Source of the DNA: CAWDPQ01 sp049642465
GTDB taxonomy: Bacteria; Acidobacteriota; Vicinamibacteria; Vicinamibacterales; 2-12-FULL-66-21
Assembly (NCBI GenBank): GCA_049642465.1
Contig: JBAROV010000066.1
Span: 1-64,000 of the forward strand
DNA: 64,000 nucleotides
Direction of reading: 5' to 3'
Shown: in pieces, positions 53,766 to 63,143 of the stretch
Layout: every line of letters begins with the position of its first letter
Numbering within the stretch: the stretch's first letter is position 1
Made by a program: the position numbers and the translations under genes
The notes under the pieces: generated by a model
What the model was told of the DNA's origin: nothing
Database searches by the model: none
The model's input: the letters and a program-made list of their open reading frames with translations, nothing else

Positions 53766-56372
53766 ATGCAATTCGTCAGTCGAACCCGGAAGGTGTCTGT
53801 GTTGGCGCTCATTGCGCTGGTCCTCGCCTCTGCGACCGCTGGCGGTCAGGCCCAGAGCCAGTCCGTGACGCCTGCGAATCCCTCCGTCCTTGTCGGACAG
53901 ACACAACAGTTCACCGCCAACGGAATGGCTGTGCCGAACGCAGTCGGCGGTGGTGGATGGCACACCTGCATGTTGTTCGCTGACCAAACTGTTCGCTGTG
54001 CCGGCAAGAATAACTTCGGGCAGCTCGGGAACAACTCGTTCAACGATTCTTCAACTCTCGTCCAGGCGAGTGGTTTGACGACCGCCACAGGCGTAGGCGC
54101 CGGCATCGAGCATTCCTGCGCGCTCCTGGCGAACGGCACGCTGAGTTGCTGGGGCACCAATTTCGTCGGCCAGCTGGGAGATGGCACCGTCGGCGGCGGT
54201 TCACCCGTCCCAAAGACAGTGCAGGACGTCAGTTCGGCCGTCGCGCTTGCGTCGGGCGGATACCACAACTGCGTCGTGCTTTCCGATCGCAGCGTGCGCT
54301 GTTGGGGGAGGAACCAGGACGGTCAACTCGGAAATGGCAACACGACCGATGCGGGCACTCCACAAGTGGTGTCCGGTCTCGGCAACGTCGCAGCCCTGGC
54401 GGGCGGCGGGTATCACAGTTGTGCGTTGATGCCGGACGCAACAGTTCGTTGCTGGGGACGCAACGACCGTGGACAGCTCGGTGACGGCACGAGCACGTCG
54501 TCAAGTACGCCGGTCGCAGTGAGCGGCATGACGAATGCCGCGGCGATTACCGGCGGTCTCTATCACACGTGTGCTCTGCTTCGCGACGGGACGGTGCAAT
54601 GTTGGGGGCAGAACGATTCCGGGCAGATCGGAAACACTCTCGCCTTTTCGTCCGTTCCCGTCACCGTCGGCGGGATCACGAGCGCGATCGCCGTTAGCGC
54701 GGGCGTGTTCCACACCTGTGCGCTCCTGTCGGACCGCACCGCCCGCTGCTGGGGCCAGAATCAGGACGGTCAGCTCGGCAACGGCACGACCACCAATTCC
54801 TCGTCTCCAGTGGCGGTGGGCGGACTGTCCGGTGCGATCGCGGTGACCAGCGCAGGCCTCCACACCTGCGCGCTGATGCCGAACGGTTCGGCCACGTGCT
54901 GGGGCTCGAATTCGAATGGCCAGCTTGCCAATGGCACCTTCAACAGCGCTGCCACACCCGTACCAGTAACGGGCGCCGGTTTGACGTGGACCAGCAGCAA
55001 TCCTGGCGTCGCAACCATCAACGCGTCCGGATTGGCGACCGCCGTCGCCGCCGGTACCACGACGATCAGTGCTGTTGATGGGTTGGGCGGCAGCGCGAGC
55101 ACCACTCTGACTGTGACGCAGCCTGTCCAGCGCGCGACGCTGTCGGTGCTCAAGCAGGGCAACGGAACCGGAACCGTGAGTTCGAGTCCGTCAGGCATCA
55201 GTTGCGGCGCGGATTGCTTCGAGGACTATGACGTCGGCACGACGGTAACGCTCGCCGAAGTTCCTGTTTCGGGTTCTGTATTCACGGGCTGGACCGGATG
55301 TGACTCGGTATCTGGAACGAGCTGCACAGTGACGATGAACGCCGGACGCACCGTGACAGCGGCATTCGGCGTACAGACGTTCGCGCTGCAGGTGGATAAA
55401 ACGGGCAACGGCGGCGGAACGGTGACGTCGAGCCCCGCCGGAATCACCTGCGGCACCGATTGTTCTGAGTCCTACGCGGGCGGCACGGCCGTGACACTCT
55501 CGGCATCAGCAGACGGCGGATCTGACTTCAGCGGCTGGACCGGTTGCGATTCAGTATCAGGCCCGACCTGCACCGTGACCATGAACGCCGCGCGTTCGGT
55601 TGCCGCCGGCTTCAATCTTTCAACCTTCACGCTGTCGGTCAGCAAGCAGGGAAATGGCAGCGGCACTGTCACGTCGAACCCGGCAGGAATCAATTGCGGC
55701 GCAGATTGTTCCGAGCCCTTCGCCAGCGGCACCACGGTGACGCTGAACGCCGCGGTAACTACCGGATCGCAGTTTGCCGGCTGGACTGGATGCGATTCGG
55801 TCTCGGGCACAACCTGCACGGTGAGCGTTAATGCGGCGCGTGTTGTCACTGCGACGTTCAACGCGCAAAGCTACCTGCTCACCGTTGGCAGGGCAGGCGC
55901 TGGGAATGGTACGGTCACGTCGAGCCCCGCGGGAATCAGCTGTGGCGCTGATTGCTCCGAAGCGTACACCAGTGGAACGACGGTCACGTTGACGGCCGCA
56001 GCGGCAGCCGGTTCGCTCTTCGCCGGTTGGAGCGGTTGTACTTCTGTCGCGGGCGCCACCTGCACCGTCAGCATGACTGCTGCGAAAGCAGTCGCCGCCA
56101 CATTCAATCTGCAGTACTTCACGCTCGCTGTCAGCAAGAGCGGTCTCGGCAGCGGCACCGTCACGTCGAACCCCGCGGGCATTAACTGTGGATCGACGTG
56201 CTCGGCGTCCTACCCAAGCAACGCTGTAGTCACGTTGAAGGCAAATCCTGCTCTCTTGTCGGGCTTCACGGGATGGAGCGGCTGCGACACGGTTTCCGGA
56301 ACCACGTGCACGGTGGCAGTGAACCGGGCCAGATCGGTCGTCGCTTCCTTCAGACTGCTCGGCTTGTTGTAG
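53766..56372 (+). CDS. exported RCC1-propeller / Big_2 / InlB B-repeat protein 1
   Basis: 868 aa; ATG with AAAGAGG upstream. Signal peptide (VLALIALVLASATAGGQAQS). A Big_2-type opening (SVTPANPSVLVGQTQQFTANG) breaks off into seven RCC1-like repeats (~50 residues each), of the form H-(T/S/N)-C-A-L-x-x-D-x-(T/S)-V-R-C-W-G-x-N-x-x-G-Q-L-G. The Big_2 continuation (LTWTSSNPGVATINASGLATA) resumes after the seventh repeat, so the propeller seems inserted in the Ig-like domain. Five InlB-type B-repeats of ~80 residues end the protein, each with four cysteines (CGADC ... GCDSVSGTSC). It is probably disulfide-rich, extracellular or surface-bound. No sorting signal is recognised at the C-terminus. The next gene is a shorter paralogue. 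Confidence 0.88.
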   Translation: MQFVSRTRKVSVLALIALVLASATAGGQAQSQSVTPANPSVLVGQTQQFTANGMAVPNAVGGGGWHTCMLFADQTVRCAGKNNFGQLGNNSFNDSSTLVQASGLTTATGVGAGIEHSCALLANGTLSCWGTNFVGQLGDGTVGGGSPVPKTVQDVSSAVALASGGYHNCVVLSDRSVRCWGRNQDGQLGNGNTTDAGTPQVVSGLGNVAALAGGGYHSCALMPDATVRCWGRNDRGQLGDGTSTSSSTPVAVSGMTNAAAITGGLYHTCALLRDGTVQCWGQNDSGQIGNTLAFSSVPVTVGGITSAIAVSAGVFHTCALLSDRTARCWGQNQDGQLGNGTTTNSSSPVAVGGLSGAIAVTSAGLHTCALMPNGSATCWGSNSNGQLANGTFNSAATPVPVTGAGLTWTSSNPGVATINASGLATAVAAGTTTISAVDGLGGSASTTLTVTQPVQRATLSVLKQGNGTGTVSSSPSGISCGADCFEDYDVGTTVTLAEVPVSGSVFTGWTGCDSVSGTSCTVTMNAGRTVTAAFGVQTFALQVDKTGNGGGTVTSSPAGITCGTDCSESYAGGTAVTLSASADGGSDFSGWTGCDSVSGPTCTVTMNAARSVAAGFNLSTFTLSVSKQGNGSGTVTSNPAGINCGADCSEPFASGTTVTLNAAVTTGSQFAGWTGCDSVSGTTCTVSVNAARVVTATFNAQSYLLTVGRAGAGNGTVTSSPAGISCGADCSEAYTSGTTVTLTAAAAAGSLFAGWSGCTSVAGATCTVSMTAAKAVAATFNLQYFTLAVSKSGLGSGTVTSNPAGINCGSTCSASYPSNAVVTLKANPALLSGFTGWSGCDTVSGTTCTVAVNRARSVVASFRLLGLL

Positions 56373-56432
56373 CCGGCATCGATCATCTCCTCTCCGGGCA
56401 ATTCGCATCCACGCTATCAGGGGGAACTTCCA

Positions 56433-58277
56433 ATGAAGAACGAACGTCACGTGCTTGCGACGGGGCTGCTTGGCTTGGCTCTGTCATTCACCCTGGTGCA
56501 GGCACAAGGGCCAGCCGCCACCCTGGCGCCCGCAAACCCCACCATTCTCGTGGGTCAGAGTCAGCAATTCAGCGCGTCTGGCCTGGCGAACCCCACCGCC
56601 ATAGGAGGCGGGGGCTATCACACCTGCATGTTGTTGGGCGATCAGTCGGTCCGCTGCGCCGGGTTGAACAACTGGGGACAGCTTGGCAATGGCGGCTACG
56701 CAAATTCGCCGACGCTCGTCGCCGCCACCGGCTTGACGGCGCCGCTCAGCGTTGGAGGGGGCATCGAGCATACCTGCGCGCTGCTCGCTGACGGGACCGT
56801 GCGCTGCTGGGGCACGAACTATGTCGGTCAAATCGGCGACGGGACGATGGATGGCACGCCGGTACCGAAGGCCGTGCAGGGGATCAGCACCGCAATCGGC
56901 GTTGCTGTGGGCGGCTTTCATAATTGCGCCCTGCTCTCGGATCGAACCGTACGATGCTGGGGAAGGAACCAGGATGGGCAGGTGGGAAACGGCGACAACA
57001 CGACTGACGCGAGAACACCCCAGGTCGTCAGCGGCTTGAGTGGCGTCGCGACGGTTGCTGCCGGTGGATATCACAGTTGTGCACTCATGCCCGACTCGAC
57101 AGTCCGCTGCTGGGGACGCAACACGCGCGGCCAGCTGGGGGCAGGCAACGACACTCCGTTCTACTCGACGCCTGTAGCGGTCACGGGTATGACCACGGCA
57201 ATCGCGGTGAGCGGCGGCTTCTATCACACCTGCGCGCTGCTGCGTGACGGCACCGTTCAGTGCTGGGGTGACAACGACTCCGGCCAAATCGGGAGCACGC
57301 TCCCGTATTCGAACACGCCGACTACGGTCGCCGGCGTCGATAGTGCGGTCGCCATCAGTGCCGGCGCCTTTCACAGCTGCGCGCTGCTGTCAGACGGTAG
57401 CGCCCGCTGCTGGGGGCGCAACGATAGCGGTCAGCTTGGTAACGGCACGACGGCGAACGCATCATCGCCCGTTGTCGTGGCTGGTCTCTCCGGTGGCACG
57501 AGTATCGGCGCCGGAGGCATTCATAGCTGTGCGATCCTGGCGGATGGCAGTGCGCGGTGTTGGGGCTGGAACATCTATGGCCAGCTCGCGGATGGAACGA
57601 CAACGAGTGCGTTGACATCCGTGCGAGTGAGCGGAACGGGCTTGACATGGACGAGCAGCAACCCGACCGTCGCAACGGTGAACGCCGCTGGCCGAGCGAC
57701 TGGAATTGCACGAGGCACGACCACGATCATGGCGACGGACAGTGCTGACAATCGTGCGAGCACGATGTTGTCCGTCAGAACGCTCGAGACGCTGTCAGTC
57801 ACCCGCGCCGGGGCCGGCAGTGGCACGGTGACCTCCACTCCTGCCGGTATCGCCTGCGGCAGCGATTGCTCCGAGGCCTACCTTGATGGCACTTCCGTGA
57901 CATTGACTGCTGCGGCTGCGGCTGGGTCTGTCCTGACGAGCTGGACTGGATGCGATTCAGTAACTGGCACGGACTGCACGGTTGCCATGAATGCCTCGCG
58001 GTCCGTCACCGCGAACTTCTCGCTCGTCTATCCGCTCACCGTGACGAAGTCTGGCCTGGGTGGCGGCACCGTGACGTCGGACCCGGCTGGCATCAATTGC
58101 GGCGGCACGTGCTCGGCTCCGTTTGTCGCTGACACGGTTGTCACACTGAGCGTCGTCCCGAACCTCGGCTCTGTCTTCCTGGGATGGAACGGGTGCGACA
58201 CCACAACGGATACGACGTGCAGCGTCAGGATGAGCGCCGCAAAGACTGTGACAGCGAACTTCCTGGGGATTCCCTAG
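56433..58277 (+). CDS. exported RCC1-propeller / Big_2 / InlB B-repeat protein 2
   Basis: 614 aa. Signal peptide (LATGLLGLALSFTLVQAQ). Same order as its upstream paralogue: Big_2 first strand (LAPANPTILVGQSQQFSASG), seven RCC1-like repeats with paired cysteines (GYHSCALMPDSTVRCWGRN), Big_2 remainder (LTWTSSNPTVATVNAAGRATG), but only two InlB-type B-repeats (GTVTSTPAGIACGSDCSEAY; GTVTSDPAGINCGGTC). Divergence is spread over the whole length, so the duplication is not recent. The likely role is binding or scaffolding at the cell surface, perhaps of the exopolysaccharide; no enzymatic motif is seen. Confidence 0.87.
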   Translation: MKNERHVLATGLLGLALSFTLVQAQGPAATLAPANPTILVGQSQQFSASGLANPTAIGGGGYHTCMLLGDQSVRCAGLNNWGQLGNGGYANSPTLVAATGLTAPLSVGGGIEHTCALLADGTVRCWGTNYVGQIGDGTMDGTPVPKAVQGISTAIGVAVGGFHNCALLSDRTVRCWGRNQDGQVGNGDNTTDARTPQVVSGLSGVATVAAGGYHSCALMPDSTVRCWGRNTRGQLGAGNDTPFYSTPVAVTGMTTAIAVSGGFYHTCALLRDGTVQCWGDNDSGQIGSTLPYSNTPTTVAGVDSAVAISAGAFHSCALLSDGSARCWGRNDSGQLGNGTTANASSPVVVAGLSGGTSIGAGGIHSCAILADGSARCWGWNIYGQLADGTTTSALTSVRVSGTGLTWTSSNPTVATVNAAGRATGIARGTTTIMATDSADNRASTMLSVRTLETLSVTRAGAGSGTVTSTPAGIACGSDCSEAYLDGTSVTLTAAAAAGSVLTSWTGCDSVTGTDCTVAMNASRSVTANFSLVYPLTVTKSGLGGGTVTSDPAGINCGGTCSAPFVADTVVTLSVVPNLGSVFLGWNGCDTTTDTTCSVRMSAAKTVTANFLGIP

Positions 58278-58295
58278 CCGCGACTGACGCTCGTC

Positions 58296-58376
58296 GGTCT
58301 CTGGTCTCTGGTCTCCGGTCTATCGAAGACCCGAAGACCACAGACGACGGAGACCGAAGACCGCAGACCGAAGACC
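58296..58376. repeat. heptad-based imperfect inverted repeat (GGTCTNN / NNAGACC)
   Basis: Four tandem 7-bp units (GGTCTCT, GGTCTCT, GGTCTCC, GGTCTAT) are followed by a run of complementary-sense units such as GAAGACC, GCAGACC and GAGACC. The whole can fold as a long imperfect hairpin in the gap between the second RCC1-type gene and the GT2 gene. It might terminate transcription or be a mobile repeat remnant. Confidence 0.85.
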
Positions 58377-58404
58377 AACGCTCAGCTATTCGCGAGGATC
58401 GATC

Positions 58405-59160
58405 ATGTCAGCATGCTTGTCGGTCGTGATCCCGGCCAATAACGAAGAGGCCACGCTCGTCGCTGTTGTCCAGAGGATCCTCGCCGTTCCTCACCTGCTC
58501 GAGGCGGTAATCGTCAACGACTGCTCAACCGACCGCACCGGCGACATGGCCGAAGAGCTCGCCCGACTGTATCCGCGAGTCAAAGTTCTGCATCATCGGA
58601 CGAATCGCGGGAAGACAGAGGCGCTGAAGACCGGGTTCGCGAGCACGATTGGGGAAATCGTGATCGTCCAGGATGCCGACCTCGAGTACAACCCGGAGGA
58701 GATCGAGCACGTCATCGCTCCAATCCTGGCCAATGAAGCGGACGTCGTCTACGGCTCGCGCTTCCTGGTGCGAAGAACCGCGCGCGTGTTGTACTTCTAT
58801 CACTACCTCGCCAACAAAGCCCTGACGTTCTTCTCGAACCTGTTTACAAACGTCAATCTGACCGACGTGGAAACCGGCTACAAGGCGTTTCGGGGTGACA
58901 TCATCCGCAACATGACCATCACGAGTCGCGGCTTTGGCTTTGAAATCGAGGTCACCGCAAAAATCGCCAAGCTGAGGTGCCGGCTCTACGAAGTTCCGAT
59001 TTCCTACCACGGCCGGACGTACGAAGAGGGGAAGAAGATTGGAATCAAGGACGGCATCGCCGCCTTCTGGTACGTGATCAAGTTCAATCTCTTCTGCCGC
59101 CTGAAGCAGTCGTATCGACGGCTCCCGCAAACGACAGGCCCTATCCTTCGCAGCGTATGA
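58405..59160 (+). CDS. DPM1-like glycosyltransferase family 2
   Basis: 251 aa. GT-A motifs: LSVVIPANNEEATLVAVVQRIL, IVNDCSTDRTGDMAEEL, the DxD in IVIVQDADLEYNPEE, GSRF, and TDVETGYKAFRGDIIRN. There are no C-terminal membrane helices. This is the layout of dolichol/undecaprenyl-phosphate mannose or glucose synthases that supply lipid-linked monosaccharides. It has an ATGA junction with a GT39-type transferase that would use such a donor. Confidence 0.9.
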   Translation: MSACLSVVIPANNEEATLVAVVQRILAVPHLLEAVIVNDCSTDRTGDMAEELARLYPRVKVLHHRTNRGKTEALKTGFASTIGEIVIVQDADLEYNPEEIEHVIAPILANEADVVYGSRFLVRRTARVLYFYHYLANKALTFFSNLFTNVNLTDVETGYKAFRGDIIRNMTITSRGFGFEIEVTAKIAKLRCRLYEVPISYHGRTYEEGKKIGIKDGIAAFWYVIKFNLFCRLKQSYRRLPQTTGPILRSV

Positions 59161-60692
59161 CGGGGGTGGAGATTATCGCCGGATTGGATCGGCGTGCGCG
59201 TGCGCTGTATCGCGCATCAGTCATCGCGGTGGGGCTCGTCTACGTGGCCCTGAGCGTCGGAAGCGCGATGACCAAGTTGCCCGTGTGCGACGAGGCCTGG
59301 TATGCCAATCCGGCCTTCAATCTCGCAGCGGGCCGAGCGATGGGAACGACGGTGCTCGAGTCGGCGGGGACGCCGCTGCACGGCCTCGAGCGGCATACGT
59401 ACTGGGTAATGCCGCTGTACATCGTGGGACAGGCGGCCGTGTACGAGATTTTTGGCGCCGGATTGATTCAGACCCGGCTCCTTTCCGTCTTCTGGGGCCT
59501 GGTCGTATTGGCGTCCTGGTTTGTGATTCTGCGTGTGCTCTACGCGGAAAAGTACGTGGCGCTGCTCGCGATTTTTTTGATGGCTGTCGATTCCTACATG
59601 GTGGCCGTCGGATCCACCGGCCGCAGCGACATGATGTGTGCGGGTCTGGGTTCGGCTGCACTCGCTGCCTACCTCGGTTTGCGCTTACGGAATCTCACGC
59701 TGGCGCTTTTTGTTGCCAACTCGCTGGTTGCCGCGAGCGGCATGACGCATCCCAACGGTGTCCTCTACCTGGCTAGCCTCCTCTTCCTGGTGTTTTTCTT
59801 CGACCGCCAGAACGTCCGCTGGCTTCATGCGGCCGCTGCTGTCGGCCCCTACGCGATCGGGGCAGCAATTTGGGGAGCGTATATCTTTCAGAGTCCGTCC
59901 GACTTTGTCGCGCAGTTCGGCAGCAACGCACGCACCCGCACTTCCGGTGTCACGTCACCTTGGGCAGTGATCAAGGGCGAAGCGTTGCGTTACGTGCATG
60001 CGTATGGGCTCGGGCCCGAGTCAAGTGGCCTGGCGCGGATCAAGATCGTCATGTTGCTGGGCTACATTGGCGGAGTCGCCGGCACGCTGCTCACACCGAG
60101 GCTCCGGCGCCAGCCGCCGACCCGTGTTCTGCTCTCAATGTTCGCGCTGACCTTTGGCCTCATGGTGCTTGTCGAGGGCGCGAAACAGGATTGGTACCTC
60201 GTCCATATCATTCCGTTGTTCAGTGCCGTCCTGTCGGTTTACGTCGTTCATGCGATGGCGGAGCGGACGATTCGCGCCCGTTTCGTCTCTGCCGCCGTCG
60301 CCATCCTGGTCATGGTCCATGTCGGCCTTGTTGGCTGGCTGTTGCACCGAAGGGATTACCAGAATAGCTATAAACCGGTCGCCGAGTTCCTGAAGAGTCC
60401 ACCCAACGCGAGCGCCAACGTGATCGGCAGCGGCGAGCTCGGGTTCGAGGTCGGTTTCGATCGGGTCACCGACGATACCCGCCTCGGTTATTACAGTGGA
60501 AAACACGCCGATCTGATCGTTGTCGAACAGATCTACGAGGGTTGGTTCGTCAAACATCAGCGACGGGAACCAGACGTTTCTCGACACGTCGCCACTACAC
60601 TCTCGACTGCCCGGAAAGTCTTCGACAACGGACGTTATCGCGTCTACTCAGTGACGAGCCGTGATCCGAATGCACAAGCGCGCCGCCGCTAG
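59157..60692 (+). CDS. GT39/PMT-like membrane glycosyltransferase (ArnT-like GT-C)
   Basis: 511 aa, about 11-12 membrane helices. The first extracytoplasmic loop has the acidic catalytic-type motif VCDEAWYANPAFNLAAG. GT-C features continue with LLSVFWGLVVLASWFVILR, TGRSDMMCAGLGS and EGAKQDWYLVHIIPLFSAVL. A soluble C-terminal ~100 residues (VIGSGELGFEVGFDRVTDD) follow. It should transfer a sugar from a polyprenyl-phosphate donor, which the upstream DPM1-like enzyme can make, to a protein, lipid or polymer outside the cytoplasm. The end overlaps the next gene by ~30 bases. Confidence 0.88.
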   Translation: MTGVEIIAGLDRRARALYRASVIAVGLVYVALSVGSAMTKLPVCDEAWYANPAFNLAAGRAMGTTVLESAGTPLHGLERHTYWVMPLYIVGQAAVYEIFGAGLIQTRLLSVFWGLVVLASWFVILRVLYAEKYVALLAIFLMAVDSYMVAVGSTGRSDMMCAGLGSAALAAYLGLRLRNLTLALFVANSLVAASGMTHPNGVLYLASLLFLVFFFDRQNVRWLHAAAAVGPYAIGAAIWGAYIFQSPSDFVAQFGSNARTRTSGVTSPWAVIKGEALRYVHAYGLGPESSGLARIKIVMLLGYIGGVAGTLLTPRLRRQPPTRVLLSMFALTFGLMVLVEGAKQDWYLVHIIPLFSAVLSVYVVHAMAERTIRARFVSAAVAILVMVHVGLVGWLLHRRDYQNSYKPVAEFLKSPPNASANVIGSGELGFEVGFDRVTDDTRLGYYSGKHADLIVVEQIYEGWFVKHQRREPDVSRHVATTLSTARKVFDNGRYRVYSVTSRDPNAQARRR

Positions 60693-61641
60693 CGGCTTCG
60701 TCGCGCTTTCCGTGTTAATGCTGGGGGCGGTGGGCTTTTTTCGAGGCGGGGCCGCGACCGGCCAACTCGTATCGCCCGAAGCCATTTGCCCTGGCGGTCA
60801 CAATCCGGATCCGAACGTCGTGCTGTGTGAGAACTTCGAGGACAAAGAGTTCACCAGACGTTGGGACATCGGGGGCCACCAGGGTTACTGGCCCATTTCT
60901 GGTTTTGTGTTGTGCACCGACGATCATTTCGGCTTTCACGATCGGTGCTCCGCGTGGAGCAACAAGCTCGTCTTCGATCGGGAGTGGGGCTACTACGGCT
61001 ACGATGGCCGCAGAGCATTCCCCCCGCAATCCGAATTCTACGTTCGCTGGTACCAATACATCGGTGATCCGTTCGCATGGGGGCCGCTCGAAGACAAGTC
61101 CGTGATGCTTCACGATCAGGCAAATACATTGGTCGCTTACGTCGGCACCAGCCGAAACCATCTGCCGGTGATACCTGACAGCGGCCCAGGCAAGCCGTTT
61201 GTGGCCAACTACCAGGATCTCGACACTCCAGAAACTGGCGGGATGTACAACAAGGTGAATCGATTCCAGAACCAGGGTCGAAACATCACGCTCGAACCCG
61301 GTCAATGGTACCTGTTCGAGTGGTACATCAAACTCAACGATCCGGGAGTCTCGAACGGTGTCACTCGTTTATGGATCGACCACGCTGACAAACCGATTGC
61401 GACCCAGACACTGCGGATGGAGTACTCGGACATGCGGTGGCTCAAAGCCCGTGACGCGGGCAAGCAGTTTGGGGTCGTGCGGCTCACGGTTTACCACCAG
61501 CGGTGCGACATCGGCGCCAGCACTTGTCCGCCGTACGGGCCGTACGTGTTGGACCAGTCGCAGCGCTGGGACCAGCTCGTGGTGAGCAAGAGGCATATTG
61601 GCCCCATTCCAACGAATCGCACGCAAGAGACGACAGACTAG
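60661..61641 (+). CDS. exported jelly-roll protein, polysaccharide lyase/ConA-like type (1)
   Basis: 326 aa from a GTG (or 323 from an ATG three codons on). A hydrophobic signal segment (GFVALSVLMLGAVGFFRGGA) precedes a domain starting VLCENFEDKEFTRRWDIGG. Jelly-roll strands include EFYVRWYQYIGDPF, QWYLFEWYIKLNDPGVSNGVTRLWIDHADK and the closing WDQLVVSKRHIGP. The pattern matches secreted concanavalin-like folds found in polysaccharide lyases and glucanases, but catalytic residues cannot be assigned. It shares its C-terminal layout with the two following genes on the opposite strand. The stop TAG overlaps the TAG of the convergent gene (CTAG). Confidence 0.7.
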   Translation: MIRMHKRAAASGFVALSVLMLGAVGFFRGGAATGQLVSPEAICPGGHNPDPNVVLCENFEDKEFTRRWDIGGHQGYWPISGFVLCTDDHFGFHDRCSAWSNKLVFDREWGYYGYDGRRAFPPQSEFYVRWYQYIGDPFAWGPLEDKSVMLHDQANTLVAYVGTSRNHLPVIPDSGPGKPFVANYQDLDTPETGGMYNKVNRFQNQGRNITLEPGQWYLFEWYIKLNDPGVSNGVTRLWIDHADKPIATQTLRMEYSDMRWLKARDAGKQFGVVRLTVYHQRCDIGASTCPPYGPYVLDQSQRWDQLVVSKRHIGPIPTNRTQETTD

Positions 61642-63143
61642 CGACTAGCCGGCCCCGGCCACGTGTCGGTCCGAATCTGAACCGCTGCGAAGTACCAGAA
61701 GTCGCCGGTGTCGATGGCACCATACTGGCCGTTGTTTCCGAGGGCGAAGTCGTTGACGAATGTCGGATCCACGCAGAAGCTGTAGCCGGCTTCGTAGTAA
61801 CGGGCGAGTGTCCAGTCGTCACGTCCGTTCCACGTGCCCCCCGATTTGTAATCCTGTTGTCTGAAGTCAGCATCGGCGTAGAGAAGCGACCCGTTCGCAT
61901 CGTAGACGCGTGGGTGGACCTGAATGTGAGTCGGATCGACGAAGTGCACGAAGTACTCGAACCGATACCAGGCGCCGCGCACCAATCTGACGGGAGGCGA
62001 CCAATGATTCAGCGGGTAGTGTTCACCGCACCCGTACATGCTTATCGTGGAGCGCCAATCGTTGGTGCCGCTCGACTTTCGCACGTACGTCAGGTTCGAA
62101 TACTTCCAGGTGTCAACCGTCGCGACGTGATCGCCCGACCCAGACGTGTCGTCGTTCATCATGTAGAATCGAAGGTAGAAGTCTTGCGACGGCGCCAGGA
62201 AGTCGTCCAGCTGAATGTTCGCAGCGTACGAGGAACCCCGCTGCTGAACACGCAGCGCGTTGTGGCCGGCCACACCGTTTGGATCCTGCACGACCGCGAG
62301 CAGCTGCACGGTCGCGCCGCGGTTGAACTCCCAGTAATTCGACCATTTGCCACCATCGGTGATGGCCGTCGTTGACGTGCCGACGGCCGTGTCCCAATCG
62401 CTCTCGAAGACAATCGATGGATCGGGCGGGTTCGTGTCGGGTTCGGCAGGCAGCGTATAGGCGATTTCGAGGAATGGGCGCGCGTTCGCGAGCGAGGCCT
62501 CGACGCTCGCAAAGTAGCGAAACCGATCTCGTGGTTTCGTGGCATCGGAATTCAACAGCAGTCCGAAATTCGTCGAGGGATTCTGCAGCCACTCCTGGAC
62601 CATGGGCGTCACCGTCCACGACTTGTCGCCCGGGTTCTTGTCAACCAGTTGCTGGTCGTAGAGCGGCGAAATGTCGGCCTGGGCCAGCGGCACGCCGTTG
62701 TAGCAGCAGCCATTGGGAGTCCACGCTGTAGTGCCGTCGGCCGTATCCCCGGTGGCCCGCTCGATCACGGGATTCCTGTTCACTATCTTGTGCACGCTCA
62801 CGGCGTAAGTGGGATCGAGTGATTGATCGGACGTGACCAAGGTCAGGTGCAGCGTGGCCTCCTGAATCACCGCCCCTGGTGGCAGCAACGACAGATCGAA
62901 CTGCATCACAATCGCGTTTGCGACTTTGTAGTCCGGCCAGGTGTAGGTCGTGAGGGTTGGATCGGCGCTGTAGTTGGTGGTGTTGATGTTGAGCGATGTG
63001 TCGGTGGGCGGCAGCCTAATTCTGGTCTCTACTGTCGACGGCGACATGTTGGTATGAAACGTCGTTGCCGCACCAGGACGAGCTCCGAGTACTAGTAACC
63101 CCACCGCCACAACGACGCGCAAGCAGACACCTCGAGCGAGCAC
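61638..63143 (-). CDS. exported DNRLRE plus jelly-roll protein (2)
   Basis: 501 aa from a GTG with AGGAG six bases upstream. Signal peptide (LRVVVAVGLLVLGARPGAA). Residues ~30-240 form a DNRLRE/CBM96-like module: AIVMQFDLSLLPPGAVIQEATLHL, WTVTPMVQEWLQNPSTNFGLLLNS and FRYFASVEASLANARPFLEIAY. Residues ~260-501 form a jelly-roll domain of the lyase/ConA type: FYLRFYMMNDDTSGSGDH, RLVRGAWYRFEYFVHFVDP and DTGDFWYFAAVQIRTDTWPGP. A carbohydrate-binding module joined to a ConA-like fold suggests a polysaccharide-binding or degrading secreted protein. It is convergent with the previous jelly-roll gene. Confidence 0.78.
   Translation of the reverse strand: MLARGVCLRVVVAVGLLVLGARPGAATTFHTNMSPSTVETRIRLPPTDTSLNINTTNYSADPTLTTYTWPDYKVANAIVMQFDLSLLPPGAVIQEATLHLTLVTSDQSLDPTYAVSVHKIVNRNPVIERATGDTADGTTAWTPNGCCYNGVPLAQADISPLYDQQLVDKNPGDKSWTVTPMVQEWLQNPSTNFGLLLNSDATKPRDRFRYFASVEASLANARPFLEIAYTLPAEPDTNPPDPSIVFESDWDTAVGTSTTAITDGGKWSNYWEFNRGATVQLLAVVQDPNGVAGHNALRVQQRGSSYAANIQLDDFLAPSQDFYLRFYMMNDDTSGSGDHVATVDTWKYSNLTYVRKSSGTNDWRSTISMYGCGEHYPLNHWSPPVRLVRGAWYRFEYFVHFVDPTHIQVHPRVYDANGSLLYADADFRQQDYKSGGTWNGRDDWTLARYYEAGYSFCVDPTFVNDFALGNNGQYGAIDTGDFWYFAAVQIRTDTWPGPASR

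Noticed and set aside
53766..58277. PEP-CTERM or LPXTG sorting tail on the RCC1-type proteins
   Set aside because: The C-termini (ASFRLLGLL and TANFLGIP) have no sorting motif, membrane helix and basic cluster in the required order.
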